A DNA stretch of 64,000 nucleotides, taken from Barnesiella propionica (GTDB taxonomy: Bacteria > Bacteroidota > Bacteroidia > Bacteroidales > Barnesiellaceae). The stretch lies in NCBI RefSeq assembly GCF_025567045.1, contig NZ_JAOQJK010000003.1:248001-312000 (forward strand), written 5' to 3'. The notes beneath the pieces were generated by a model. The model made no database searches and was not told where the DNA came from. It saw only the letters and a list, made by a program, of their open reading frames with translations. Positions within the stretch are counted from its first letter, which is position 1. Each line of letters starts with the position of its first letter. The position numbers and the translations under genes are program-made. Positions 9,872 through 18,306 of the stretch are shown piece by piece.

Positions 9872-9918
9872 AAAAAAGCACTACTCACCAAGTCTTTTTC
9901 AGACTCCGTTCGCAGTGC
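9872..9918 (-). terminator. Terminator between zapA and rny
   Basis: On the minus strand GCACT...AGTGC encloses an inner AGTCT / AGACT stem and is followed by TTTTTT. The two-tier hairpin would end the zapB-zapA transcript. No promoter with a full TAnnTTTG was found between it and rny. Confidence 0.7.
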
Positions 9919-9956
9919 AGGATATTGTCTCTAAAAAAATATTTACAAAACTACTT

Positions 9957-10259
9957 TCAACGCCCGGCGTTAAAATATTTGTCTATTTCATTTTCCAGGC
10001 TTTCTATGCCTGAGGTAAATGTATTACGTTCCTGAGAGGCTTCCAGAAATAACCTTGCGAATTGCAAAGCCACCATAGCCAGATATTCTTTAGATCCCAG
10101 ATTACTACCCCTGTATCGTTCCTTATAGGCTGTCCAGCGGTCATTCACCTTTTTTGCCGCCTCCCTTATCAAAGCTTCCTCCTCTACGCTTTTAGCCTCA
10201 AGAGGAAACTTATTTTGGATATCAGCTATTTTCAAAGAAATTTTAATTTTATCGCTCAT
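9957..10259 (-). CDS. zapA: Cell division protein ZapA family
   Basis: 100 residues. The ZapA pattern is present: a short beta-hairpin domain (KISLKIADIQNKFPLEA), then EEEALIREAAKKVNDRW, and a C-terminal coiled coil with the conserved ALQFARLFLEA stretch. ZapA binds FtsZ and bundles its filaments at midcell. The ATG lies 8 bp after the stop of the coiled-coil gene upstream, so the two are one operon. Confidence 0.88.
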   Translation of the reverse strand: MSDKIKISLKIADIQNKFPLEAKSVEEEALIREAAKKVNDRWTAYKERYRGSNLGSKEYLAMVALQFARLFLEASQERNTFTSGIESLENEIDKYFNAGR

Positions 10260-10267
10260 AGCATCGC

Positions 10268-10561
10268 CTATTCATTTAACAGAGAGATGCATTTATCGAT
10301 TTCCCGCACCAATTTGGCAAATCTGGCCTTAGCTTCCTGGTCTGCGCCCTCTCCAAGCGACAATTCCCGGGCCATTTTCAAATTTTTATATTTTGTTTCA
10401 GCCTCCGCCAGTTTCGTCTGTAATTCGTCGCACACTTGTTGCTGCGCAGCCAAACGATTTTCCAATACCTTGTTCTCGTTTTCCAGCCTTCTGCTTTCCG
10501 AAATAAGCCTGTTCAGCTTATCCCCGAAGATTTCCAGTATTTTCTTAGGACTTTCGGCCAT
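10268..10561 (-). CDS. Small coiled-coil protein, ZapB-like
   Basis: 97 residues, almost all heptad-type helix (KILEIFGDKLNRLISESRRLENENKVLENRL onward). It is a conserved partner upstream of zapA in Bacteroidales. Size, coiled coil and position resemble ZapB, a ZapA-binding division protein. Coiled coils are too degenerate to prove homology, so the ZapB assignment is an inference from context. Confidence 0.75.
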   Translation of the reverse strand: MAESPKKILEIFGDKLNRLISESRRLENENKVLENRLAAQQQVCDELQTKLAEAETKYKNLKMARELSLGEGADQEAKARFAKLVREIDKCISLLNE

Positions 10562-10580
10562 TTCTATACCAAATTCTACA

Positions 10581-10588
10581 CAAATATA
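10581..10588 (-). promoter_or_regulatory. Putative -7 box of the zapB-like/zapA operon
   Basis: On the minus strand TATATTTG matches the consensus 19 bp before the ATG at 10561. CTTT about 19 bp upstream is a poor -33. Confidence 0.5.
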
Positions 10589-10612
10589 AGTATTATCATC
10601 GAAAATTAAAGA

Positions 10613-10644
10613 ACCGGCGGCTCTTTTTATCGAAAGCCACCGGT
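10613..10644. terminator. Hairpin terminator downstream of the pullulanase gene
   Basis: ACCGGCGGCT / AGCCACCGGT pairs with one mismatch and a 12-base loop. On the minus strand it is followed by TTCTTTAATTTT. It lies about 50 bp after the pullulanase stop and just upstream of the zapB-like promoter. Confidence 0.65.
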
Positions 10645-10690
10645 ATATTAATACTTTTTCACAACCATTTAGAAAATAGCCGACACACTT

Positions 10691-12676
10691 TTAACGTTTC
10701 ATGATTAATGCGCTGAAAGGGGGAACCACGACATTTCCTCCGGATACCTGCCGTATTCCATTCTCATTTATTTGCCCGTTATCACATATCACAGTCCATG
10801 TGCCTTGGGGTATCCTGACCACCGCATCTTTATCATTACCGTTAAAGGTTACCCAGATATCGGCCCAACTGTCGCCGTTTGCATGATCCTTCAACAAGTA
10901 AGAAACCACGTTAGGCTGTGTCTGCGGAGCGAATTCCAGATGTTTTTGTATATCTTCGGCAGTTGTCATTCTGAAAGCAGGATGGTTCTTCCTCAATTCT
11001 ATCAATTGCTTATAATAGCTGAAAAGATCATTATATTTTTCCTTTTGACTCCAGTCTATCCGGTTTATACTGTCGGGAGATTCGTACGAATTTTTCACTC
11101 CTTTTTTGTCTCTGAAAACTTCTTCTCCTGCAAAAATAAAAGGAACGCCCTGCGAAGTAAGAATAATAGTCTGGGCCAGCTTATCAAACCGGAGCAAATC
11201 TTCCTCCGAAGCGTCCGGTACAGATATTTTAAATTTATCGACCAGGCAAAAATCGTCATGACAGGAAACATAATTAATCACATCTGCAGGAGATAATGCA
11301 TACGGAGCATCCGAATAATTAACCTGTGTATAATCTATCTGAGGATGTCGGGTAGCACCTACAATACCAAATTTCACACTCTCTTCCAATCCCCGTTGTC
11401 CGGAGGCAAATCCCGGCTCTTTATCTTTATGCACACTGCCTTTTACTGCATCCCTGATATCGTCACTGAATACTGCCACACCCGGCATTTTCGGCGCATT
11501 TACCTTCAATCCGCGCTTTTCTGCAGGATAGGGGGAATTACCTGCAGCCCAGCCTTCGCCATAAATGAATATACTAGGATCTATTTTATCGAGTTCGGCC
11601 CGCAACTGGTTCATTGTCTCGATATCATGAATACCCATCAAATCGAAACGAAAGCCGTCCACATGGTACTCTTTTACCCAATACAGGACGGACTCTATGA
11701 GATAACGGCGCATCATTTCCCGTTCCGAAGCCGTTTCATTTCCGCACCCGGATGCATCGGAATAGCTCCCGTCCGGATTATGCCGGTAAAAATACCCGGG
11801 CACGGTAAGACTGAAATTAGAACCGTCTCCGGTATATGTATGATTATATACTACATCCATAACTACACGTAACCCGTTTTTATGCATAGCCTGTATCATC
11901 TCTTTCATTTCACGTATCCGCGTAGCCGGATCATAAGGATCGGTAGAATAAGAACCTTCCGGAACATTATAGTTTTGAGGATCATATCCCCAGTTATACT
12001 TATTATCCCCTAATTGGGTTTCGTCAATGGAACCGAAATCATAAGAAGGTAATATATGTACATGAGTAACTCCTAATTCTTTCAGATGATCTATTCCGGT
12101 TTTTAGCCCTTGGGGAGAACGGGAACCTTCTTCGGTCAATGCCAGGAACTTTCCTTTATTCCGTATACCGGAAGTCGAGTCTATAGAAAAATCCCTGTGA
12201 TGCACTTCATACAAAATAATATCTGTAAAATTTTTCAGTTCAGGCTTCCGGTCATTCTCCCAACCTTCGGGATTGGTAGCGGCCATATCGATAATCGCGG
12301 CACGTTTTCCGTTTACCCCCACTGCCTTTGCCCAAATTCCGGGGGTTTCGGCCAACCATTTTCCGTCCTTCGTCTGAATAGAGAAAGTATAGAATTTACC
12401 GTAAAGCAAAGAATCTATCTCTGTCCTCCACGGAGAATACGGACTACTACGGTGCATATCCACCATAGCATAGGGAGCCCCTTTTTCTCCGTCATTATAT
12501 AAACGAAGTTTTACGGCACGGGCAGTTGGAGCCCATAAAGCAAAACGGGTCGTATCACCGCTTACGGTTAATTCGAGGTCATCTCCGCTATAAGCGGGAT
12601 ATTTATCATAAGGAAGGGCACTATAGCCCGAAAAAGTGAGGAGCACTGCAGAAAAAACAGTCAGATATCTTTTCAT
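10691..12676 (-). CDS. pulA: Type I pullulanase (GH13), secreted
   Basis: 661 residues with an N-terminal signal peptide (about 1-20). An N-terminal carbohydrate-binding beta domain (about 35-130) precedes the GH13 barrel. The pullulanase signature YNWGYDP is at 227-233. Catalytic residues are the nucleophile D345 (GFRFD), the acid/base E374 (GEGW) and D474 (CHDD). It should cleave alpha-1,6 branches in pullulan, starch or glycogen fragments. The signal suggests periplasmic or surface action. No susC/susD pair lies nearby, so it is not part of an obvious polysaccharide locus here. Confidence 0.93.
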   Translation of the reverse strand: MKRYLTVFSAVLLTFSGYSALPYDKYPAYSGDDLELTVSGDTTRFALWAPTARAVKLRLYNDGEKGAPYAMVDMHRSSPYSPWRTEIDSLLYGKFYTFSIQTKDGKWLAETPGIWAKAVGVNGKRAAIIDMAATNPEGWENDRKPELKNFTDIILYEVHHRDFSIDSTSGIRNKGKFLALTEEGSRSPQGLKTGIDHLKELGVTHVHILPSYDFGSIDETQLGDNKYNWGYDPQNYNVPEGSYSTDPYDPATRIREMKEMIQAMHKNGLRVVMDVVYNHTYTGDGSNFSLTVPGYFYRHNPDGSYSDASGCGNETASEREMMRRYLIESVLYWVKEYHVDGFRFDLMGIHDIETMNQLRAELDKIDPSIFIYGEGWAAGNSPYPAEKRGLKVNAPKMPGVAVFSDDIRDAVKGSVHKDKEPGFASGQRGLEESVKFGIVGATRHPQIDYTQVNYSDAPYALSPADVINYVSCHDDFCLVDKFKISVPDASEEDLLRFDKLAQTIILTSQGVPFIFAGEEVFRDKKGVKNSYESPDSINRIDWSQKEKYNDLFSYYKQLIELRKNHPAFRMTTAEDIQKHLEFAPQTQPNVVSYLLKDHANGDSWADIWVTFNGNDKDAVVRIPQGTWTVICDNGQINENGIRQVSGGNVVVPPFSALIMKR

Positions 12677-12704
12677 AAACTTAATTTTTCAGATTCTAAC
12701 TTTA

Positions 12705-12730
12705 TAACAAACAAGCCGCGCTTTTGCTTG
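12705..12730 (-). terminator. Weak hairpin after the DUF6359-like gene
   Basis: On the minus strand CAAGC and GCTTG pair across a nine-base loop, followed by TTTGTT, directly after the stop codon. The five-pair stem is short, so read-through into the pullulanase gene 55 bp away is possible. Confidence 0.35.
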
Positions 12731-12731
12731 A

Positions 12732-13883
12732 TTATTGTACTATAACTTTTGCTACTTTCAAAGGTGAACGCACTAAATAACAACCCGGAGAAACCTGTAT
12801 TACCGAATTTCCGGAAGGGACATAAACCTGCTTATATAATTGTCCGGTAATAGAATAAACCTGAATATTCAAACCCGGTTCCGCTTTGCAAGACATCTCT
12901 ATACGTCCATTCCCTCCTTTTGCCAGAAAAACAAATTCCTGGGCATCGGGCAAAGAAACAGATGCTGTCGGTTCATAATCACTGACATGGATATTGTCGA
13001 TATTTATTCCATATGGGGTATTTTCACCTTTCTGAAATTTCACTCGCCAATTTCCGGGTTTATTTACATAATATTGAAATTCTTTGAGGCTTTTCGATAA
13101 TTTTATATTCTTGGCAACTGCTTCCCAGTTTTTTCCTCCATCCGGCGAAATATAAACAGAAACCGTCCCGTTCTTATCGGTATCATACCAAGCCGCCCAA
13201 AAACGAATATAACCGATACCGTCGGATTTATCATCTCCCATAACAATATATCCGGGCTCACCGGACGTACTCTCCGTCAATCTCAGGTGAGCAGCAGCAC
13301 CGTCCCACTTGGCATCACCGCCAGTCATTCCTAAAGTCGCACCTTTGAATATCCAGGTCCCTGTCTCTCCTTTATAAGTACCTCCTCCATACATGAGCGA
13401 ACTATTAGGAGTATATCCCTTTTTCGTTTCAAAATCTTCAAAAAGATTCCAATATTGTGTCTTATCAGACAGATCTTGGGAAAGGACTTCGGAACTTATA
13501 GGATTCTTAATCCCTTTCTTATTAAAATAATCCACCAGGGCCCCTGATACCAACACTTCAGCACCCCAGTACCGAGGATTTTCGTCAAGATTATAATTAT
13601 CTGCGTCTATCTTCACGATCAAACACTTATCCAGATTTATTTCCATTTTGTTATCAGCAATCAGCCACGCGGAAGATCCGGAGAAAGGAGGAGCGACATG
13701 ATAAAAATATTTATTATTCGAATATTCGTTCATTTCTCCCACGACATATCCGCGCACGTAAACTGTTCCTTTCTTGTCCAATGCTTCATTTACCGAATAA
13801 GGAGACTCTTGCGTCCCGGAACCGGCAAAAGCAAAAAGAGAAAAAAAGAGAGATATAATTAAAGTAAGTAGATTTCTATTCAT
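12732..13883 (-). CDS. Secreted protein with N-terminal DUF6359-like domain and T9SS-like C-terminal domain
   Basis: 383 residues from the ATG chosen here. Translation could be opened 11 codons earlier at a TTG, but that TTG is the end of a TATATTTG promoter box, so it is rejected. The signal peptide covers about residues 1-20 (ISLFFSLFAFAGS). Residues about 23-125 form a small beta domain often found in Bacteroidales secreted proteins (DUF6359-like). The middle resembles a carbohydrate-binding beta sandwich. The last 75 residues (QVYSITGQLYKQVYVPSG...PGCYLVR...VAKVIVQ) look like a type IX secretion sorting domain. Function is unknown. Confidence 0.8.
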   Translation of the reverse strand: MNRNLLTLIISLFFSLFAFAGSGTQESPYSVNEALDKKGTVYVRGYVVGEMNEYSNNKYFYHVAPPFSGSSAWLIADNKMEINLDKCLIVKIDADNYNLDENPRYWGAEVLVSGALVDYFNKKGIKNPISSEVLSQDLSDKTQYWNLFEDFETKKGYTPNSSLMYGGGTYKGETGTWIFKGATLGMTGGDAKWDGAAAHLRLTESTSGEPGYIVMGDDKSDGIGYIRFWAAWYDTDKNGTVSVYISPDGGKNWEAVAKNIKLSKSLKEFQYYVNKPGNWRVKFQKGENTPYGINIDNIHVSDYEPTASVSLPDAQEFVFLAKGGNGRIEMSCKAEPGLNIQVYSITGQLYKQVYVPSGNSVIQVSPGCYLVRSPLKVAKVIVQ

Positions 13884-13913
13884 ATATACGTCGTTATTTG
13901 ACTTATTAATTTT

Positions 13914-13921
13914 CAAATATA
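13914..13921 (-). promoter_or_regulatory. Putative -7 box of the T9SS-like protein gene
   Basis: TATATTTG on the minus strand, 30 bp before the ATG at 13883 and just after the stop of the MBOAT gene. Its last three bases are the TTG that would otherwise be read as a start codon. Confidence 0.5.
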
Positions 13922-13939
13922 CAAAAAATTATTTTCAAT

Positions 13940-15445
13940 TTAAAACTGAAAATAAATAAATGGTACAAGTTCACTGGAACGCACTTGTAACACTAAAAAT
14001 ATAACCATCGCAAAAACAAAAGCTTTACCGGCCAATGGCAGCCACTCGAGCCCCTTCTGTATTCGCAAAGAATACTTATGAGGCGTAAAATGAAGAATGA
14101 ATCCGATCAGCATTGTAACAACGATCAACAAATATCCGTCCACAAAAGCAGGAATAATCTCAGGGTGGAAATTCGTAAATATCTGAGTAAATATCTGTCC
14201 GGCTACCTCCAGCGAAGGAGCCCTGAAAAATACCCAGCCTATGCAAATCAGGTTAAATGTAAAAAATACATTTATAAAATGACGAAATTTTCCCGCCGGC
14301 TTATTTTTATTTTCGGGAAATATATGTCTGAAAAATTTATGTATGACCAGTAAAAAACCGTGCCACGCCCCCCAAATGATAAATAACCAGGAGGCACCAT
14401 GCCATAAACCGCCTATTACCATCGTGATGAAAAGGTTCACATAAATACGCCACCGGGGAACGCGGCTACCTCCCATGGGAATATAAAGATAATCGCGCAA
14501 CCAGTTCGATAATGAAATGTGCCAGCGCCTCCAGAATTCGGTTATGGAAGCAGACTTATAAGGCGAATCAAAATTTATTTTAAACCGGAATCCCATCAAA
14601 AGAGCAAGCCCTATAGCCATATCCGAATATCCCGAAAAATCACAATAAATCTGCAAAGTATAACCATAAACGCCCATAAGATTTTCGAATCCACTGTATA
14701 ACAATGGATTATCGAATATACGGTCTACAAAATTACCACTGATATAATCAGAAATAACCACCTTCTTTATTAATCCGGTAATGACAAGAAAAAGCCCTTC
14801 GCCCATCATTTCGGGAGTAATCTCCAACGGACGGTGTATCTGGGGGACAAAGTCCTTGGCTCGTACAACAGGACCCGCAACGAGAGGCGGAAAAAAAGAC
14901 AGGAAAAATATATAGTCACGCAAACTCGTTAAAGGATCCATCTCTTTACGGTATACATCTATAATATAACTAAGAGAACGGAACGTAAAAAAAGAAATGC
15001 CGATAGGAAGTACAATGTTAAAAGGATCGAAATCCTGCTGACGTATATTAGCGATGGTTTCAAATATAAGGTTGGTATACTTAAAATAACATAACATGCC
15101 CAGATTCGCTGATATACTGAGCAGTACCAGTAAGCGCCTCAAAACCCTGTTTTCCGTCCGCCCTAACCCCATACCGATACAATAATCCCAGATACCTACG
15201 GCCAGCAACGTAAGTACATAAACGCCACTCGACTTATAATAAAAGTAGAACGAAAAAAGGATGACATAAATAATACGTAAAGATTCATGATGCTTCAATA
15301 ATCTGTATAAAAGCAGAAAACCGGTAAAAATGAAAAAGAATAGCCCGCTGTTAAACAATAACGGATTACGTTCGTCATATAGGAAAAGTTTCCCCAACCT
15401 CCCGAAATCAATAATTTTACTCAAATCTATGTTGAATATATCCAT
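13940..15445 (-). CDS. MBOAT family O-acyltransferase (DltB/AlgI-like)
   Basis: 501 residues with about ten membrane helices. The MBOAT core is evident: FWRRWHISLSNWLRDYLYIPMGG (H309) and the catalytic-type histidine H349 in GGLWHGASW. Relatives (AlgI, DltB, PatA) carry an acyl group across the membrane for transfer to an extracytoplasmic glycan. The gene overlaps the upstream SGNH gene by 29 bp and follows a second SGNH gene. This resembles PatA/PatB or AlgI/AlgJ systems, so O-acetylation of a cell-surface glycan or peptidoglycan is likely. The acceptor is not identifiable from sequence. Confidence 0.92.
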   Translation of the reverse strand: MDIFNIDLSKIIDFGRLGKLFLYDERNPLLFNSGLFFFIFTGFLLLYRLLKHHESLRIIYVILFSFYFYYKSSGVYVLTLLAVGIWDYCIGMGLGRTENRVLRRLLVLLSISANLGMLCYFKYTNLIFETIANIRQQDFDPFNIVLPIGISFFTFRSLSYIIDVYRKEMDPLTSLRDYIFFLSFFPPLVAGPVVRAKDFVPQIHRPLEITPEMMGEGLFLVITGLIKKVVISDYISGNFVDRIFDNPLLYSGFENLMGVYGYTLQIYCDFSGYSDMAIGLALLMGFRFKINFDSPYKSASITEFWRRWHISLSNWLRDYLYIPMGGSRVPRWRIYVNLFITMVIGGLWHGASWLFIIWGAWHGFLLVIHKFFRHIFPENKNKPAGKFRHFINVFFTFNLICIGWVFFRAPSLEVAGQIFTQIFTNFHPEIIPAFVDGYLLIVVTMLIGFILHFTPHKYSLRIQKGLEWLPLAGKAFVFAMVIFLVLQVRSSELVPFIYFQF

Positions 15446-16661
15446 GATAATCGTCCATTAAACTTTGATACAGTAAATTGCCCTGAATGCGGTAACCTTC
15501 AGCTGTACAGTGAATACGGTCCCGGGCCATCAATCCCGATCTCACCCATTTCGAAGAAGAACCCGTACCCCCGGACACCATATACCAATCCCATACAGGC
15601 AGTCCTTTATCTCCGGCATAATTCAGTATAATATCCCGCACATCGGAAATCTGCCGATTCACCGCAAAATAAGTCCGGCGACCTCCTTTCCGCCTACGTC
15701 CGCGCATGCGTTTCTGGCATTCCGCGGGGGTAGTCAGCAGCACAGGAACTTCAGGCATATCTTTTTGCAAGGAAGAAACCAGCATATCTATATTTCGTCT
15801 GATAACCATAGCATCGGCCCGGCTACCGAACGCCTCATTGGTTCCCAATGAGATGATGACAATATCGGGATGAAGAGCAGCGGCCTGGGGTGTAAAATCA
15901 GGTATGGACGCATAATTTTCGTACATAGCCCCGTTATTCCCTACGACATGGTACAAAACACCTTTTTCTCCGTTCTCCAGGCTGGCACCATAAAACAGGC
16001 AAGAATCGATTGCCCCTGTAACCAATCCTCGCAAACGCAGACTACAAACCGGTTCAGCCAATTCATAACAGGTCATGAAAGGATATAAAGAATCTACCCT
16101 CAACGCCTGCATCCCGTCCGAAATATGCAGACGCGGCGACATAGGCGCATGGAAAAGTTCTATACGGTTGAAACTATTGCATGCAGTTTGGCTCAATGTC
16201 TCTATGTTCAGATCTATCTCACGGCTCTCCGGAACTAAAGATATTCCTCCTACACCCAAAGGATATTTATTATATTTTCCCACACATCTGGAAAAATCCC
16301 AGTCTATGTCCGATGTAATAGAATAATCCCGGGGTTCATTAGTCTTCGCCAACTTCAACGGCACAATCAGTCCCCTACCCGCATTTCCGAAAGTTTTTTG
16401 CAACTCGGCCATTACCTCTCCCGAAAAAAAACCGGCCTGCAAATGGGAATCCCCGATATGCAGCACTCTCACCACGTGTCCCGAATCTTTTAAAGCATAT
16501 AGCTTATCATAAAAACCATGTAATAGCCCCGCAGGGTCTTTTATCCGGTTAGAATCTTTTTTTATACAGGATAGAACAGCGATATCACCTTGTGCATAAG
16601 CACCGGATGAGAGCATCGACAAACATGCCAGCCCCAATATATAGAATAGTTTAATCCTCAT
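15417..16661 (-). CDS. Secreted SGNH/GDSL hydrolase family protein, first of two
   Basis: 414 residues from the ATG at 16661, which is followed by a signal peptide (FYILGLACLSMLSSGAYA). An earlier in-frame start 27 codons upstream would put non-signal residues first and overlap the preceding gene by 92 bp; with the chosen start the overlap is only 11 bp. SGNH blocks: HIGDSHLQAG with S72, GNNGAMY, SLGTNEA, and DRIH with D381 and H384. The protein could be an esterase or an acetyltransferase that works with the MBOAT partner, as PatB does. Both roles use the same Ser-His-Asp fold. Confidence 0.88.
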   Translation of the reverse strand: MRIKLFYILGLACLSMLSSGAYAQGDIAVLSCIKKDSNRIKDPAGLLHGFYDKLYALKDSGHVVRVLHIGDSHLQAGFFSGEVMAELQKTFGNAGRGLIVPLKLAKTNEPRDYSITSDIDWDFSRCVGKYNKYPLGVGGISLVPESREIDLNIETLSQTACNSFNRIELFHAPMSPRLHISDGMQALRVDSLYPFMTCYELAEPVCSLRLRGLVTGAIDSCLFYGASLENGEKGVLYHVVGNNGAMYENYASIPDFTPQAAALHPDIVIISLGTNEAFGSRADAMVIRRNIDMLVSSLQKDMPEVPVLLTTPAECQKRMRGRRRKGGRRTYFAVNRQISDVRDIILNYAGDKGLPVWDWYMVSGGTGSSSKWVRSGLMARDRIHCTAEGYRIQGNLLYQSLMDDYHGYIQHRFE

Positions 16662-18081
16662 GTCCCGTAATATTTTCTGAAGGTTCCAAAGCCAGTTCCA
16701 GTGACCGTACGAAATAACCAGCCAATTGTTTGCCCCCCGCATGATTGATATGTGTATAATCTTTATTTGCCAAAGGCGGTTTATGCCCTACGAAAGACAG
16801 CATACTGTTATATCCTCCCATCGCCTGATAAGTATCCCAGAAAACAACCCCTAACGAACGGGCCACCTCGCGCTGTGCTTCCACCAAAGCAGGGACAGCA
16901 GGCATCGTTATGAACTCTCCGTCTTTACGGTAACTGCGGTCACCCACGCCTAAGATCATTACATTTGCATCCGGATAACATTCCTTCAAATGGGAAACAG
17001 CCTGTTTCATTTGCCCTGCATACTTACGATAATCGGTTATCTCAGCTGTCATGACATTTAATCCGTATTCCAATACTATCAGATCGTACGGTATAAAACC
17101 GTTCATTTCAAAACTTTTTCCCACATTCATTCTGCCGAGAGAAGTACCTGAATACCCTCTGATAGAAATATTGTCGACCGAAACTCCTGTCTGCCCGTCC
17201 AGCCACACACCAAGAGCCGTAAAGCCGGAAACACTGTCTACCCTAACTTGAAAAGAAGAAGTCTCCCCTTCGAGCACCAATTCCTGAATTTCTCCGGACG
17301 AAGAAGGTGAATACGACATCCATACTCCGTCGCTTAAGCGCATTCTAACAGTACTGCGATTTCTGTTTATAAAAAGGAACCGGGATACATTCCATTTATC
17401 CGCACCTTTCAAACGGTTCGTCCCTTTATATGTCGCTACAGCACCTTCTTCCGGAATATAATACTGATGAAGCAAAGTCATTTTATCCCATTCCATTGCT
17501 TTGGGATTCACCACATTATGAGTAATCCATCCTTTCCCGCTCTGCACGATCGAACGGCGGAATCCGGGAAATTCCGAATACATGTTGACATATCCTACTC
17601 CACCTCCCCCGAAACGGGCTTGCAGCTCCTCCCGTATATTTTGTGTGAATATATCCGCTTCGATATAAGAATCCCCCAGAAATGCAATCCGCACAGGTCT
17701 GTCCGAAGATTTACAAGTACGCAAGGCATCCAGAAAGCGAGAAAGACCGTCTCCAGACGGGGAGAAATCTTCAAAAACCACCGTCCCGTTGGAAAGCCTG
17801 GGAGGATTTCGGCGTATTACCGTCGTATCGCCGCTCTGAATCGCAACACGGGTATCTTCTTGTATGCGGGTAGTATCTTCAGGCAAAACCTCATCAGCAT
17901 ATCGCACCTCCTTTTCCGGGACATATGCAGGAATATCCTTAACCCGTATATCCGATATAAGATCGATCTTTTTGGTTTTTAACGGCCCCCACTCGACAGT
18001 TGGCAAAAAAGAGAAGACGACAAGAAACAACAATGTAAACAGGAACAACCATATTATCTGGTTAAAAGAATCCTTCTTCAT
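16651..18081 (-). CDS. Membrane-anchored SGNH/GDSL family protein, second of two
   Basis: 476 residues. A single N-terminal membrane helix (about 8-27) is uncleaved in appearance and is followed by a linker (30-100). SGNH blocks: FLGDSYIEAD with S138, EYGLN, and DYTH with D441 and H444. Between them lies a beta-rich insert (about 190-310). It is the first gene of the operon, so the order is SGNH2, SGNH1, MBOAT. The two SGNH proteins are similar in plan but clearly diverged, so they probably have different steps, for example acyl transfer and removal. That split is speculation. Confidence 0.88.
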   Translation of the reverse strand: MKKDSFNQIIWLFLFTLLFLVVFSFLPTVEWGPLKTKKIDLISDIRVKDIPAYVPEKEVRYADEVLPEDTTRIQEDTRVAIQSGDTTVIRRNPPRLSNGTVVFEDFSPSGDGLSRFLDALRTCKSSDRPVRIAFLGDSYIEADIFTQNIREELQARFGGGGVGYVNMYSEFPGFRRSIVQSGKGWITHNVVNPKAMEWDKMTLLHQYYIPEEGAVATYKGTNRLKGADKWNVSRFLFINRNRSTVRMRLSDGVWMSYSPSSSGEIQELVLEGETSSFQVRVDSVSGFTALGVWLDGQTGVSVDNISIRGYSGTSLGRMNVGKSFEMNGFIPYDLIVLEYGLNVMTAEITDYRKYAGQMKQAVSHLKECYPDANVMILGVGDRSYRKDGEFITMPAVPALVEAQREVARSLGVVFWDTYQAMGGYNSMLSFVGHKPPLANKDYTHINHAGGKQLAGYFVRSLELALEPSENITGHED

Positions 18082-18144
18082 CTGCCCCTACTTTTTTAAA
18101 TTCTAAATTGTAAACATTAAAATAACATCGCACGATTGAGATCA

Positions 18145-18152
18145 CAAAAGTA
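18145..18152 (-). promoter_or_regulatory. Putative -7 box of the SGNH-SGNH-MBOAT operon
   Basis: TACTTTTG on the minus strand matches TAnnTTTG, about 63 bp before the ATG at 18081. No convincing -33 box. Confidence 0.45.
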
Positions 18153-18259
18153 GATAAAATTCAGAAGTTACATCCCGATTTATAATAAGATTTATACGAT
18201 AAAAATTCATATATCCGCACCTTAGCAGGTTTCAACACTCCAACAAAATAACATTACGA

Positions 18260-18290
18260 TTGTTTTTTAAAAAACTTTTAGCTATTTTAG
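18260..18290 (+). promoter_or_regulatory. Putative promoter of cls
   Basis: TTG (18260-18262) is followed after 20 bp by TATTTTAG (18283-18290), one base off the consensus. It ends 16 bp before the ATG. Confidence 0.5.
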
Positions 18291-18306
18291 TCGTCAAATC
18301 TTTTAC

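Noticed and set aside
9850..9956. 6S RNA next to zapA, as in many bacteria
   Set aside because: The gap is only 107 bp and is explained by a terminator; 6S RNA needs about 180 nt.
11345..11872. 175-codon plus-strand frame, also one at 10772-11296
   Set aside because: Both lie antisense to the pullulanase gene, which has a complete set of catalytic motifs.
17467..17982. 171-codon plus-strand frame
   Set aside because: Antisense to the SGNH gene; no promoter or motif.
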